In this document: in pieces, positions 1 to 6,097 of the stretch | How positions within the stretch are numbered: position 1 is the first letter of the stretch | How the letters are laid out: every line of letters begins with the position of its first letter | The notes under the pieces: generated by a model | What the model was told of the DNA's origin: nothing | Database searches by the model: none | The model's input: only the letters and a program-made list of their open reading frames with translations | Assembly (NCBI GenBank): GCA_021295835.1 | Contig: JAGWBP010000019.1 | Span: forward strand, 1 to 8,369 | DNA length: 8,369 bases | Reading direction: 5' to 3' | Origin: Gemmatimonadota bacterium | Lineage (GTDB): Bacteria > Gemmatimonadota > Gemmatimonadetes > Longimicrobiales > Gaopeijiaceae | Position numbers and translations under genes: made by a program

Positions 1-135
1 AGGCAGCCCCGCCAGGTCCTCCACGATCGCGTCCATGACCGGATCGCCGATACGGGTGTGCGCGATGTAGTTGTCCGCAGCCTCCCGGTCGATCGCGCGC
101 GCCCTGGGGTAGCCGTCGACATAGGCCGAGGGCAT
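1..135 (-). CDS. N-terminal part of a probable MpaB/DUF2236-family oxygenase, cut by the left window edge
   Basis: Reading the minus strand from an ATG at 135 gives 45 codons that stay open to base 1, so only the N-terminus is present. The peptide has a strongly coding look: it opens MPSAYVDGYPRARAID, then ADNYIAHTRIGDPVMDAIVE. This resembles the N-terminus of the MpaB/rubber-oxygenase-like (DUF2236) heme protein family as I remember it. The heme-binding histidine region would lie outside the window, so function cannot be confirmed. The start is uncertain. The frame has no stop upstream as far as an ATG at 309, and a GTG at 153 (residues MLNVPP before the ATG) is also possible. None of the three has a clear Shine-Dalgarno sequence. 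I chose 135 because the residues upstream of about 150 look non-coding. The gene is transcribed away from the rest of the window. Confidence 0.6.
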   Translation of the reverse strand, partial: MPSAYVDGYPRARAIDREAADNYIAHTRIGDPVMDAIVEDLAGLP

Positions 136-761
136 GGGGGGGACGTTCAACACATCAGTTCGCCCCGTCCGGACTCGACATTGGGTGCCTGCGAGCTCCC
201 CGTTCTTCACCGGTTCTTGGAACCCGCCCGCCAGCCACGAAGACGAAGCCGCCTCCGCCTCACGAACCCTCCCAGGATGCTCTTCTTCGCTCTGTGGTAC
301 GCGTACCATTAAGGCCGTCCGGGCGAGTCGGTACCAGGTGGGCAACTACGGTAACAACGACGACCATAGCACTCATGACCAGCATCGGTATCATCGGCCC
401 ATGCCCCCGACCGCTCGGGACAGCCCCCCGACTTCGTCACCTTAGGCCTCACGCCTGAGTATGTCACGTCGCGTCAACCCCTGTCTCGGTGGCTTGGGTT
501 CGGGAGTGTCGGAAATCGGCCTGCGCGGAACGCCGATCCGCAGGGCAGAGCCGCCCGCGACAGCCGGTATCGGAGCCAGCGCGAAAATCTAGCGGCTTCT
601 AACGTCATGTGCGACATTCCTTCGGACCGGAGTGCGATCGTAGAGGCCGCACGGATGATATCGGCACGGACTGCCAAAGGTTGCCGATGCCCTCCCGCCA
701 GCGCCCCGGAGCCGCTGCGGCTGGCCGCCCGCCGGAGACAAGAGGGGGGAGCGCACTGCAA
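136..761. other. 626-base stretch without a convincing gene
   Basis: This lies between the oxygenase-like gene (minus strand) and the four-helix membrane protein (plus strand), so it probably holds divergent promoters. Short open frames exist on both strands, but their peptides are rich in Arg, Pro and Ser without domains or hydrophobic pattern, as expected of shadow frames in GC-rich DNA. The only structured elements I see are a 14-bp palindrome at 295-308 and a hairpin at 441-459 (arms CTTAGGC and GCCTGAG with one G-T pair, 5-base loop, no T-run). No tRNA arms or consensus promoter boxes stand out. Confidence 0.6.
295..308. promoter_or_regulatory. Perfect 14-bp palindrome, possible operator
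   Basis: TGGTACGCGTACCA reads the same on both strands. It sits in the gap about 160 bases upstream of the chosen start of the oxygenase-like gene and touches the alternative ATG at 309. A second GGTACCA occurs about 25 bases further right. A perfect dyad of this size in an intergenic region fits the binding site of a dimeric repressor such as a TetR- or MarR-type protein. No regulator gene is visible in the window, so this is inference. Confidence 0.3.
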
Positions 762-1232
762 GTGCCTGATCGGGAGATGCCGGGGGCCCAACTGCGCAAC
801 GTAGGCGGTGCCGTGCTTGGGTGGGTCGTGATGGCCGTCTGCGTCACGGGGCTCATGATCGGGCTCTTTGCGCTGCTCGGTCCCGATCGGGTGTTTCGGC
901 CCGGCGGCCTGGAGCCCACCCCGGCGTGGCTGGTTGCGTCGATCGCGATCGGCCTAGCGGCTGCGGTCGCGGGTGGTGCCATCTGCGCCAAGGTCGCGAG
1001 CGACCGGCGAGGCGTGCTCATGCTGATCGCTCTCGTAGTGGTCCTTGGGGTTGCGGATGCGCTCGCCCAGGGTCCTCCGCCCGAGGTGACGGCCCCCGAG
1101 GTGGCCGGCTTCCTCGAGGCGTTGGGGTCGGCCCGGCCGCCTGCGTGGATCCCATGGCTCAATCCGCTCCTGGGTGCGGTGGGCACCCTCGTTGGCGCGC
1201 GGGTCGCCGGCTCGCAGGGCGATCGTCGGTAG
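762..1232 (+). CDS. Small four-helix integral membrane protein of unknown function
   Basis: This 156-residue protein has four hydrophobic segments at about residues 15-39, 54-76, 84-102 and 129-149. A short proline-rich linker (QGPPPEVTAPEV, about 103-114) precedes the last one. The second segment (AAAVAGGAICAKVAS) and the last (WLNPLLGAVGTLVGARV) are glycine- and alanine-rich, as in tightly packed helices. I chose the GTG start at 762 because a purine-rich AGGGGGGAG ends 10 bases upstream. An ATG at 777 is the alternative (151 residues), but the only purine run near it abuts the codon. The open frame extends to 609, but the extra N-terminus looks non-coding. I do not recognise a named family, although similar short hypothetical membrane proteins occur in environmental bacteria. 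It ends about 70 bases before the broken MATE gene begins, and nothing shows that the two are related. Confidence 0.65.
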   Translation: MPDREMPGAQLRNVGGAVLGWVVMAVCVTGLMIGLFALLGPDRVFRPGGLEPTPAWLVASIAIGLAAAVAGGAICAKVASDRRGVLMLIALVVVLGVADALAQGPPPEVTAPEVAGFLEALGSARPPAWIPWLNPLLGAVGTLVGARVAGSQGDRR

Positions 1233-1302
1233 CGGAGGTTGCCAGCCGGCGGGAATGGACTGAAGGTGCACCGGCTGGACCGATCGATCGCGGAAGGCCC
1301 GG

Positions 1303-2231
1303 TTGGGCTTCTTCATGCTCGGGGGGGCGCTCCGCTCCGCCGGAGACGCACGGACGCCGCTGCGGCTCGGCATCTGGATGACTGCGCTGAACCTTGTCGC
1401 CAGCGTGATCCTGATCCGGGGGCTCGTCCGATCCCGGGCTTTGGCACTCTCGGCGCGGCGCTCGGCACGGCCCTGGCCAGTTGGGTGGTGGCGCTCGGTG
1501 CCACCTGGGCGCTCTTCCGGGGCCGCTGGGTCATACGCCTCCGTCCGGGGTCAGACTGGCGGCCGGATCCGGCGATCATCCGCCAGCTCTTTCGCTTTGG
1601 AATTCCGACCGGCATTCAGGGGGTGGCGATGAATGTCGGCGGAGTGATCCTGCTGCGCTTCATCGGCTCGCTTCCCGATAGCGCCGAGGCACAGGCAGCG
1701 TACGCGGTTGGCTACACCCAGCTCTTCTCGCTGGTCACCTGGACGTCGGTTGGGCTGATGGCCGCAACGGCGGCGGTTTCCGGCCAGAGTCTGGGTGCGA
1801 GGCGGCCGGAGCGGGTGGCCTTGGCCGCACGAGCCACCTCCCGGATCGGCCTAGGGGTGGCGGCCGGTGTGGGGTCCCTATTCCTCCTGGCGCCCGGCTT
1901 CCTCCTTCACCTATTCGGGATGGATGATCCGGTCGCCCGAGCGATCGGCAGCGAGCTGCTCGCCTTCCTGAGCATCTCGGGGGTCTTCGTGGCGGTGGCG
2001 CTCACCTACAACGGGGCGCTGCAGGGCACCGGCGACACACGGGGCGCGATGTACATATCCCTCGTCTCGCAGCTGGCCCTCCCGCTCGGCGTATGCTGGG
2101 GAGTGCAGCAGGTGGCGACCCTCGAATCCCACCACGTCAGGATGGCGATCCTGCTTGGGCACGTCTCGCGCTGTCTGCTGGGCATAGGGCGTTTCCGCCA
2201 GGGACGCTGGCGGCGAATCGAGGTGGAATAG
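1303..2231 (+). pseudogene. MATE-family efflux transporter remnant: 5' truncated and frameshifted
   Basis: Two frames together encode the last two thirds of a MATE (multi-antimicrobial extrusion) Na+/H+-coupled exporter. The first frame, from 1303 to about 1425, gives FFMLGGALRSAGDARTPL and a helix ending VASVILIRGL. That is the MATE signature in the middle of the protein (typically FxxQSxLRGxGDTRTP). The second frame, from about 1428, gives PIPGFGTLGAALGTALAS and runs on to 2231. It includes the second-half motif GALQGTGDTRGAMYISLVSQ and the typical C-terminus AILLGHVSRCLLGIGRFRQG. The frames join if one base is restored near 1426-1427, making LIRGL-x-PIPG. The first 150 or so residues (about four to five of twelve helices) are absent. 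Just upstream the frame has a stop at 1261 and the residues after it are not MATE-like. About 310 residues remain of a usual 440-460. It is unlikely to make a working transporter. The frameshift alone could be a sequencing or assembly error, but the missing N-terminus could not. Confidence 0.85.
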
Positions 2232-2242
2232 CGGTCGGACTA

Positions 2243-2265
2243 GTGGCCGATCTACATTGGGCCAC
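2243..2265. terminator. Weak hairpin between convergent genes
   Basis: Arms GTGGCC (2243-2248) and GGCCAC (2260-2265) can pair across an 11-base loop. The hairpin sits between the end of the MATE remnant and the end of the convergent ABC-like gene, and overlaps the last codons of the latter. There is no T-run on either strand, so a role as a two-way terminator rests mainly on position. Confidence 0.25.
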
Positions 2266-3085
2266 CGACGCGGGCCAGACGGCCCGAGATCTCGCGCAGA
2301 CGCAGCCACCCCTGAAAGTAGAGGGGGAGCATCATCATCGACTCCATGAATTGAAAGACATACATCACCACAGCGAAGACCGAGCCGTACTCGGGCGAGT
2401 CGTGCACGGATGCGCTTACCGAGAAGACGAGTAGCGCGATCATGAAGACCCAGTTGATCCCGTAGTTGGCGGCCTCCAGATCCGAGAGGCGGATGTTCCA
2501 GCGCATCATCCTCCGCAGATGCGCGCCTAGGTGCCGGGGGTCGGAGCTGTGCACCATGTCGACCTGCCGCTCGTGCTCGTCGTTCAGCCCCTGGTTGTAG
2601 CGGATTGTGAGGCGGCCGGTTAGCGCGTAGAGGGTCGTGGTTGCGACCGCCGTAACCGCGCACCCCACGAAGACCGAAGTGTTGAGGGTGGCCACTATGG
2701 CGACCGTGCCGATCAGGCTGAGCACGCTGACGATCAGCTCCGGGAGCGAGTTCTCGAAGAATTCCACCACCTCGCCGAGCATCCCCAGACGAGCCGTGCG
2801 AGTCGAGGTGCTCTCCTCCCTGGCCGCGTCGGCCATCTCCTCGCCCAGGGTGGCGTAGATCGAGGCGTAGGCCCGGCTGTCGACCAAGCGCCTGAGCACC
2901 GCAATCCCCATCGTGGCGACGCCGAGCACCGCCAACTGCTGGAGACCTTGCGCCGAGCCGACGAGGACGCCGTCGATCGCTCGGCCAATGACGAGGGGGA
3001 AGAGGATCCACCCGAGCGTCTCGAAGACGACGAGCGCCAGGGTGAGGGACAGGCGCCCCCGGAAGCGCTTGATCAGTGCGTGCAA
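2252..3085 (-). CDS. ABC-exporter six-transmembrane domain protein without an ATPase domain
   Basis: The 277-residue product is a stand-alone type-1 ABC exporter membrane domain, matching the family I know as ABC transporter six-transmembrane domain-containing protein (Pfam ABC_membrane_3). Hydrophobic helices lie at about residues 12-33, 48-65, 115-134, 137-155, 211-226 and 235-257. Recognisable stretches are RLSLTLALVVFETLGWILFP, VVEFFENSLPELIVSVLSLIG, NQGLNDEHERQVD, RRMMRWNIRLSDLEAANY and FQFMESMMMLPLYFQGWLRL near the end. The protein stops after ISGRLARVGGPM, where a normal exporter would continue into its nucleotide-binding domain. No Walker A, LSGGQ or Walker B follows. I chose the TTG at 3085, preceded by GGGGGA 3 bases upstream. 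A GTG at 3181 would add 32 Arg/Pro-rich residues and overlap the upstream small gene. It either borrows an ATPase from elsewhere or is not an ATP-driven pump; the substrate is unknown. Confidence 0.85.
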   Translation of the reverse strand: MHALIKRFRGRLSLTLALVVFETLGWILFPLVIGRAIDGVLVGSAQGLQQLAVLGVATMGIAVLRRLVDSRAYASIYATLGEEMADAAREESTSTRTARLGMLGEVVEFFENSLPELIVSVLSLIGTVAIVATLNTSVFVGCAVTAVATTTLYALTGRLTIRYNQGLNDEHERQVDMVHSSDPRHLGAHLRRMMRWNIRLSDLEAANYGINWVFMIALLVFSVSASVHDSPEYGSVFAVVMYVFQFMESMMMLPLYFQGWLRLREISGRLARVGGPM

Positions 3086-3114
3086 TTGTCCCCCAGGTAT
3101 GGTGGGGGCAACCG

Positions 3115-3321
3115 CTACAGGCGGTAGGATCCGTCCGGCGGGCGCTCGGCGCTGTCGCCGGGCTCGATCTGCCCCTGACACTGAGGATCACTGCCCGGCG
3201 GGGGCTCGGCGTCGTCGGGGGCTACCAGACGATTCGCTCCGAGAATCAGGGAGATCGACAGGACCAGCCCAAGGGTGGCCTGAAGGCGATTGAAGCGCTG
3301 CGCCAGGCGAACTGTCCTCAT
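3115..3321 (-). CDS. Small single-helix membrane protein, first gene of the ABC-like unit
   Basis: An ATG at 3321, with an excellent AAAGGGGGG five bases upstream, opens a 68-residue frame. The N-terminus is basic (MRTVRLAQRFNRLQ). One hydrophobic helix follows at about residues 15-33 (ATLGLVLSISLILGANRLV). The tail is acidic and rich in Pro, Asp and Glu (APDDAEPPPGSDPQ, then IEPGDSAERPPDGSYRL). A positive N-terminus followed by one helix suggests a signal anchor with the acidic tail outside the cytoplasm. The helix could also be a signal peptide, though I see no convincing AxA site. The stop lies 29 bases before the TTG of the six-helix protein, so the two are almost certainly co-transcribed. 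I do not recognise a family. It may be a small partner of the ABC-like protein or a translated leader; both are inference. Confidence 0.6.
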   Translation of the reverse strand: MRTVRLAQRFNRLQATLGLVLSISLILGANRLVAPDDAEPPPGSDPQCQGQIEPGDSAERPPDGSYRL

Positions 3322-3326
3322 CTTGA

Positions 3327-3335
3327 CCCCCCTTT
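3327..3335 (-). promoter_or_regulatory. Strong ribosome binding site of the small membrane protein
   Basis: On the minus strand AAAGGGGGG lies five bases before the ATG at 3321. It is the best Shine-Dalgarno match on the minus strand of this window and is the main reason to accept the 68-residue gene and its start. Confidence 0.6.
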
Positions 3336-3519
3336 GATCCACTCTTCGAGCCATCCCTGCGCCGATCACGATACTAACCAGCAAGCAGCGTGCCAGCCTC
3401 CGCAGAAGCCGTCGGCGACGCCCTGGGCGCGTCCTGCCCTCCTAGCCGCGCCAGCAGCCCGTCTCGTGCCTTACAGAGACGGTTCCGGGAGGTGAATGGG
3501 TTGCAAGGCGGGGACCCAG

Positions 3520-3551
3520 TTGACGTGGGAGGCGCTTCACGCGCCTTAGGT
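3520..3551 (+). promoter_or_regulatory. Candidate promoter and operator of the peptidase-symporter-thrS operon
   Basis: TTGACG at 3520-3525 is one base from the sigma-70 -35 consensus. The best following -10 is TTAGGT at 3546-3551, which is weak and 20 bases away, longer than the usual 17. Between them is an inverted repeat: AGGCGC (3530-3535) and GCGCCT (3541-3546) around TTCAC. The arrangement would suit a repressor site within a promoter, and it lies 45-75 bases before the peptidase start. This is a pattern match only. Confidence 0.3.
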
Positions 3552-3580
3552 TTGCCATGCACACGAACGAAGCAGCTCCC

Positions 3581-3587
3581 AAGGAGG
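3581..3587 (+). promoter_or_regulatory. Ribosome binding site that sets the peptidase start
   Basis: AAGGAGG is a full Shine-Dalgarno sequence nine bases before the GTG at 3597. It selects that GTG over the TTG at 3591, which would be only three bases away, and over the longer open frame that begins at 3390. Confidence 0.65.
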
Positions 3588-3596
3588 CCATTGACC

Positions 3597-4706
3597 GTGG
3601 GTAGAGATTGTCGGGCGGCGGCTGTACGCGCGCCGAGCAACGCCATAGGGGCGCTCGCAGTCCTCGGGCACCTGCTCTCGTTCGTACCAGCGGGGGGACA
3701 GGGATTCGCTTCGGCACAACAGGGCCAAGGGGACGTCACGGACGGTATCGCGCTCGTGGAGGGCATCAGGGTCGGGCACTTCACCTATCCCGACGACCCG
3801 ACGGGGTGCACGGTCGTCATCGCCGACGGCGGGGCGGTTGGCGGAGTGGATGTGCGGGGTGGGGCTCCCGGCACCGTCGAGACGGACCTGCTTGACCCGG
3901 TGAACACCGTCTCGAGGGTCGATGCGGTCTTCCTCTCGGGGGGAAGCGCATTCGGGCTCGATGTGCGCCGCGGGGTGATGAGACATATGGAGGAGGTTGG
4001 TCAGGGGTTTCCGGTCGGTGCCAGCGGTGTGGTCCCGATCGTGCCGGGTGCGATCATCTTCGACCTGGGCGTGGCGGGGAGTCGGCGCCCGGGGCCCGAC
4101 TGCGGCTACGAGGCGGCCACTCGTGCGACTGGCGGAGCCGTCGCCGAGGGGAGCGTTGGTGCCGGCTCCGGGGCGGCGGTGGGCAAGATGCTGGGGATGG
4201 AGTGGGCGATGAAGGGTGGGGTGGGCACCAGCGCGGTGACGCTCGGGAGCGGACTGGTGGTCGGTGCCCTGGCCGTGGTGAATGCGGTGGGCGACGTGGT
4301 CGACCCCATGACGGGCGCGATCGTCGCGGGGGCGCGGACGCCGGAAGGGGGCTTCGCCGACGCGCGGCGCATCGTGCGGGGCGAGTATCACCCCGCACAG
4401 CCCGGCCGCAACACGACCGTGGCCGTAGTGGCCACCAACGCGAAGCTCGACAAGGCCCAGGCCACCAAGGTGGCGCAGATGGCCCACGACGGGCTGGCGC
4501 GGGCGATCGTTCCGAGCCACACGCCAAGCGACGGCGACACCGTATTCTCTCTCGCAACGGGGACTCTCGCCGAGACCGCGAACGTCGGTCAGGTGGGTGC
4601 CCTCGCGGCCGAGGTGTTGGCGGACGCGATCGTGCGCGCCGTCCGAACCGCGCGCGGCCTGCCCTCGCTGCCGGGAGTGCAGGATCTGGAGTCAGCCGCC
4701 AGGTGA
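3597..4706 (+). CDS. Secreted P1-family peptidase (DmpA/NylC-type Ntn hydrolase)
   Basis: The 369-residue protein belongs to the P1/T4 family of self-cleaving Ntn hydrolases, which includes the aminopeptidase DmpA and the nylon-oligomer hydrolase NylC. Family stretches are in order: GIRVGHFTYPDDPTGCTVVI, VDVRGGAPGTVETDLLDPVN, GGSAFGLD (115-122), FPVGASGVVPIVP, GGVGTSAVTLGSGLVVGALA, NAVGDVVDP and SDGDTVFSLATG (311-322). The Asn272-Thr273 pair in GRNTTVAVVATNA occupies the position of the NylC self-cleavage site, so Thr273 should become the N-terminal nucleophile of a roughly 97-residue beta chain. The N-terminus is a signal peptide: basic start, hydrophobic core at about 17-34, and FASA before QQ, giving predicted cleavage after Ala40. 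The start is the GTG nine bases after AAGGAGG. The gene's stop overlaps the symporter start by four bases. Substrate (D- or beta-amino peptides, amides, oligomers) cannot be read from the sequence. Confidence 0.93.
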   Translation: MGRDCRAAAVRAPSNAIGALAVLGHLLSFVPAGGQGFASAQQGQGDVTDGIALVEGIRVGHFTYPDDPTGCTVVIADGGAVGGVDVRGGAPGTVETDLLDPVNTVSRVDAVFLSGGSAFGLDVRRGVMRHMEEVGQGFPVGASGVVPIVPGAIIFDLGVAGSRRPGPDCGYEAATRATGGAVAEGSVGAGSGAAVGKMLGMEWAMKGGVGTSAVTLGSGLVVGALAVVNAVGDVVDPMTGAIVAGARTPEGGFADARRIVRGEYHPAQPGRNTTVAVVATNAKLDKAQATKVAQMAHDGLARAIVPSHTPSDGDTVFSLATGTLAETANVGQVGALAAEVLADAIVRAVRTARGLPSLPGVQDLESAAR

Positions 4707-6097
4707 ACGGCGCGCTGCTCGGGCTGCTGGCGTATGTGGCGCTGATCACGGCGGTCGGTCTCGCGATTGGCCGGCGCGTCTCCGGGACCCGCGACTTCTT
4801 CGTCGCCGGACGTTCGCTCGGCCCGGGGCTTCTCTTCGCGACGCTCCTCGCCGCCAACATCGGTGCCGGGTCCACGGTCGGCGCGGCTGGACTGGCGTAC
4901 GAAAACGGCATTGCGGCCTGGTGGTGGGTCGGATCGGCGGGCGTCGGCACCCTCGTGCTCGCCTTCTGGTTCGGGCCGCGCCTCTGGCGGGTGGCGCGCG
5001 AGCACTCGCTCCGCACGGTGGGGGACTACCTGGAGCACCGCTACGGCCCCTCGGTGCGGGCGGCGATGGCGGGGCTCCTCTGGCTGGGCACACTGGCCAT
5101 CCTGGCCGGACAGTTGATCGCGATGGCGTGGATCCTGGAGGTGGTGGCCGGGGCGCCCAAGTGGCTGGGGGCGGTGGTCGGGGGTGTGGTCATGACCATC
5201 TACTTCGTCGCCGGGGGGTTGCTGAGCTCCGCGTGGGTCAACCTCGTGCAGCTCGTGGTGCTGATCGTCGGATTTCTGATCGCGGTGCCGCTTGCGATCG
5301 ACGGCGCGGGCGGGGTGGGGGCGGTGGTGGAGAGTGCCCGCGCCGTTGCGGGACACACCGACTTCATGGCCAACGGCAGCTCCGGGTGGATGTACCTGAT
5401 CCTCCTCGCGCCAGCTTTCATCGTCTCTCCCGGAATACTGCAAAAGACCTTCGGCGCCCGGGACGAACGCACTCTGCGCCTAGGCGTGGCCGCGTGCGGG
5501 GTGGCCCTCATGCTCTTCGCGATTCTGCCCCCCGTGCTCGGGATCGCTGCGCGCACTGTGGCGCCCGGTCTCGAGAACGCCGAGACCGCGCTGCCCGTCA
5601 TCCTTACCGAGGGCGTGCCAGCGTGGGTCGGGTTGCTGGGGCTGGCGGCGGTGCTCTCCGCAGAGATCAGCTCGGCGGACGCGATCCTCTTCATGCTCTC
5701 CACCTCGCTCTCGAAGGACCTCTACAAGCGCTTCTTGCGACCGGACGCGCCTGACCGCGACACGCTCAGGGTGGCACGTCTCGCGGCGATGGCGGGCGGC
5801 TTGGCGGGGGTGGTGCTGGCGGTGGCGATACCGAGCGTCGTCGGAGCGCTCGTGATCTTCTACTCGCTGCTGGGCGTCAGCCTCTTCGTGCCGATCGTTG
5901 CGGGACTTCATTCGCGCAGACCGTCGTCCCTCGAGGCGCTCGCCGCCGCCGGGGCCGGGGTTGTCGCGCTCCTGGTGGCTCGCTCGCACGGGTCGGAGGG
6001 ATGGCTGCCGCCGTCGGCGTGGGGTCTGGCCTTCGCGACCGTCGCCTTCGGTGCGGTCTTTGCGGCGCGGAGGGTGGTGGGGCCAGGGCTTCGATGA
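4703..6097 (+). CDS. Sodium:solute symporter (SSS/SLC5 family)
   Basis: The 464-residue protein is a polytopic sodium symporter with roughly 13 helices. Typical early features are RDFFVAGRSLGPG (31-43) and LLAANIGAGSTVGAAG (about 48-63), close to the NIGSGHFVG helix of SGLT sugar carriers, followed by TVGDYLEHRYG. In the later helix VLSAEISSADAILFMLSTSL before SKDLYKRF, Ser323 and Ser324 line up by eye with the sodium-site Ser340-Thr341 of PutP. Sodium coupling is therefore likely. Substrate is not readable: members carry proline, sugars, carboxylates and more. The GTG start at 4703 overlaps the peptidase stop (GTGA), and the TGA at 6095-6097 overlaps the thrS start, which implies translational coupling on both sides. 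The likely role is uptake of the product released by the exported peptidase; that is inference from context. Confidence 0.93.
   Translation: MNGALLGLLAYVALITAVGLAIGRRVSGTRDFFVAGRSLGPGLLFATLLAANIGAGSTVGAAGLAYENGIAAWWWVGSAGVGTLVLAFWFGPRLWRVAREHSLRTVGDYLEHRYGPSVRAAMAGLLWLGTLAILAGQLIAMAWILEVVAGAPKWLGAVVGGVVMTIYFVAGGLLSSAWVNLVQLVVLIVGFLIAVPLAIDGAGGVGAVVESARAVAGHTDFMANGSSGWMYLILLAPAFIVSPGILQKTFGARDERTLRLGVAACGVALMLFAILPPVLGIAARTVAPGLENAETALPVILTEGVPAWVGLLGLAAVLSAEISSADAILFMLSTSLSKDLYKRFLRPDAPDRDTLRVARLAAMAGGLAGVVLAVAIPSVVGALVIFYSLLGVSLFVPIVAGLHSRRPSSLEALAAAGAGVVALLVARSHGSEGWLPPSAWGLAFATVAFGAVFAARRVVGPGLR

Noticed and set aside
490..512. GGGTTCGGGAG as a tRNA T-loop
   Set aside because: It lacks the GGTTCGANNCC pairing and there is no acceptor stem or anticodon arm around it.
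605..1186. Long minus-strand open frame opposite the four-helix gene
   Set aside because: The peptide is rich in Ser, Pro, Arg and Thr without hydrophobic or domain pattern, and the plus-strand frame has clear helices. It is a shadow frame in GC-rich DNA.
1911..3191. 426-codon minus-strand open frame overlapping the ABC-like gene and the MATE remnant
   Set aside because: It is Arg/Pro/His/Asp-rich with no family resemblance, while the neighbouring frame encodes a recognisable six-helix membrane protein over the same bases.
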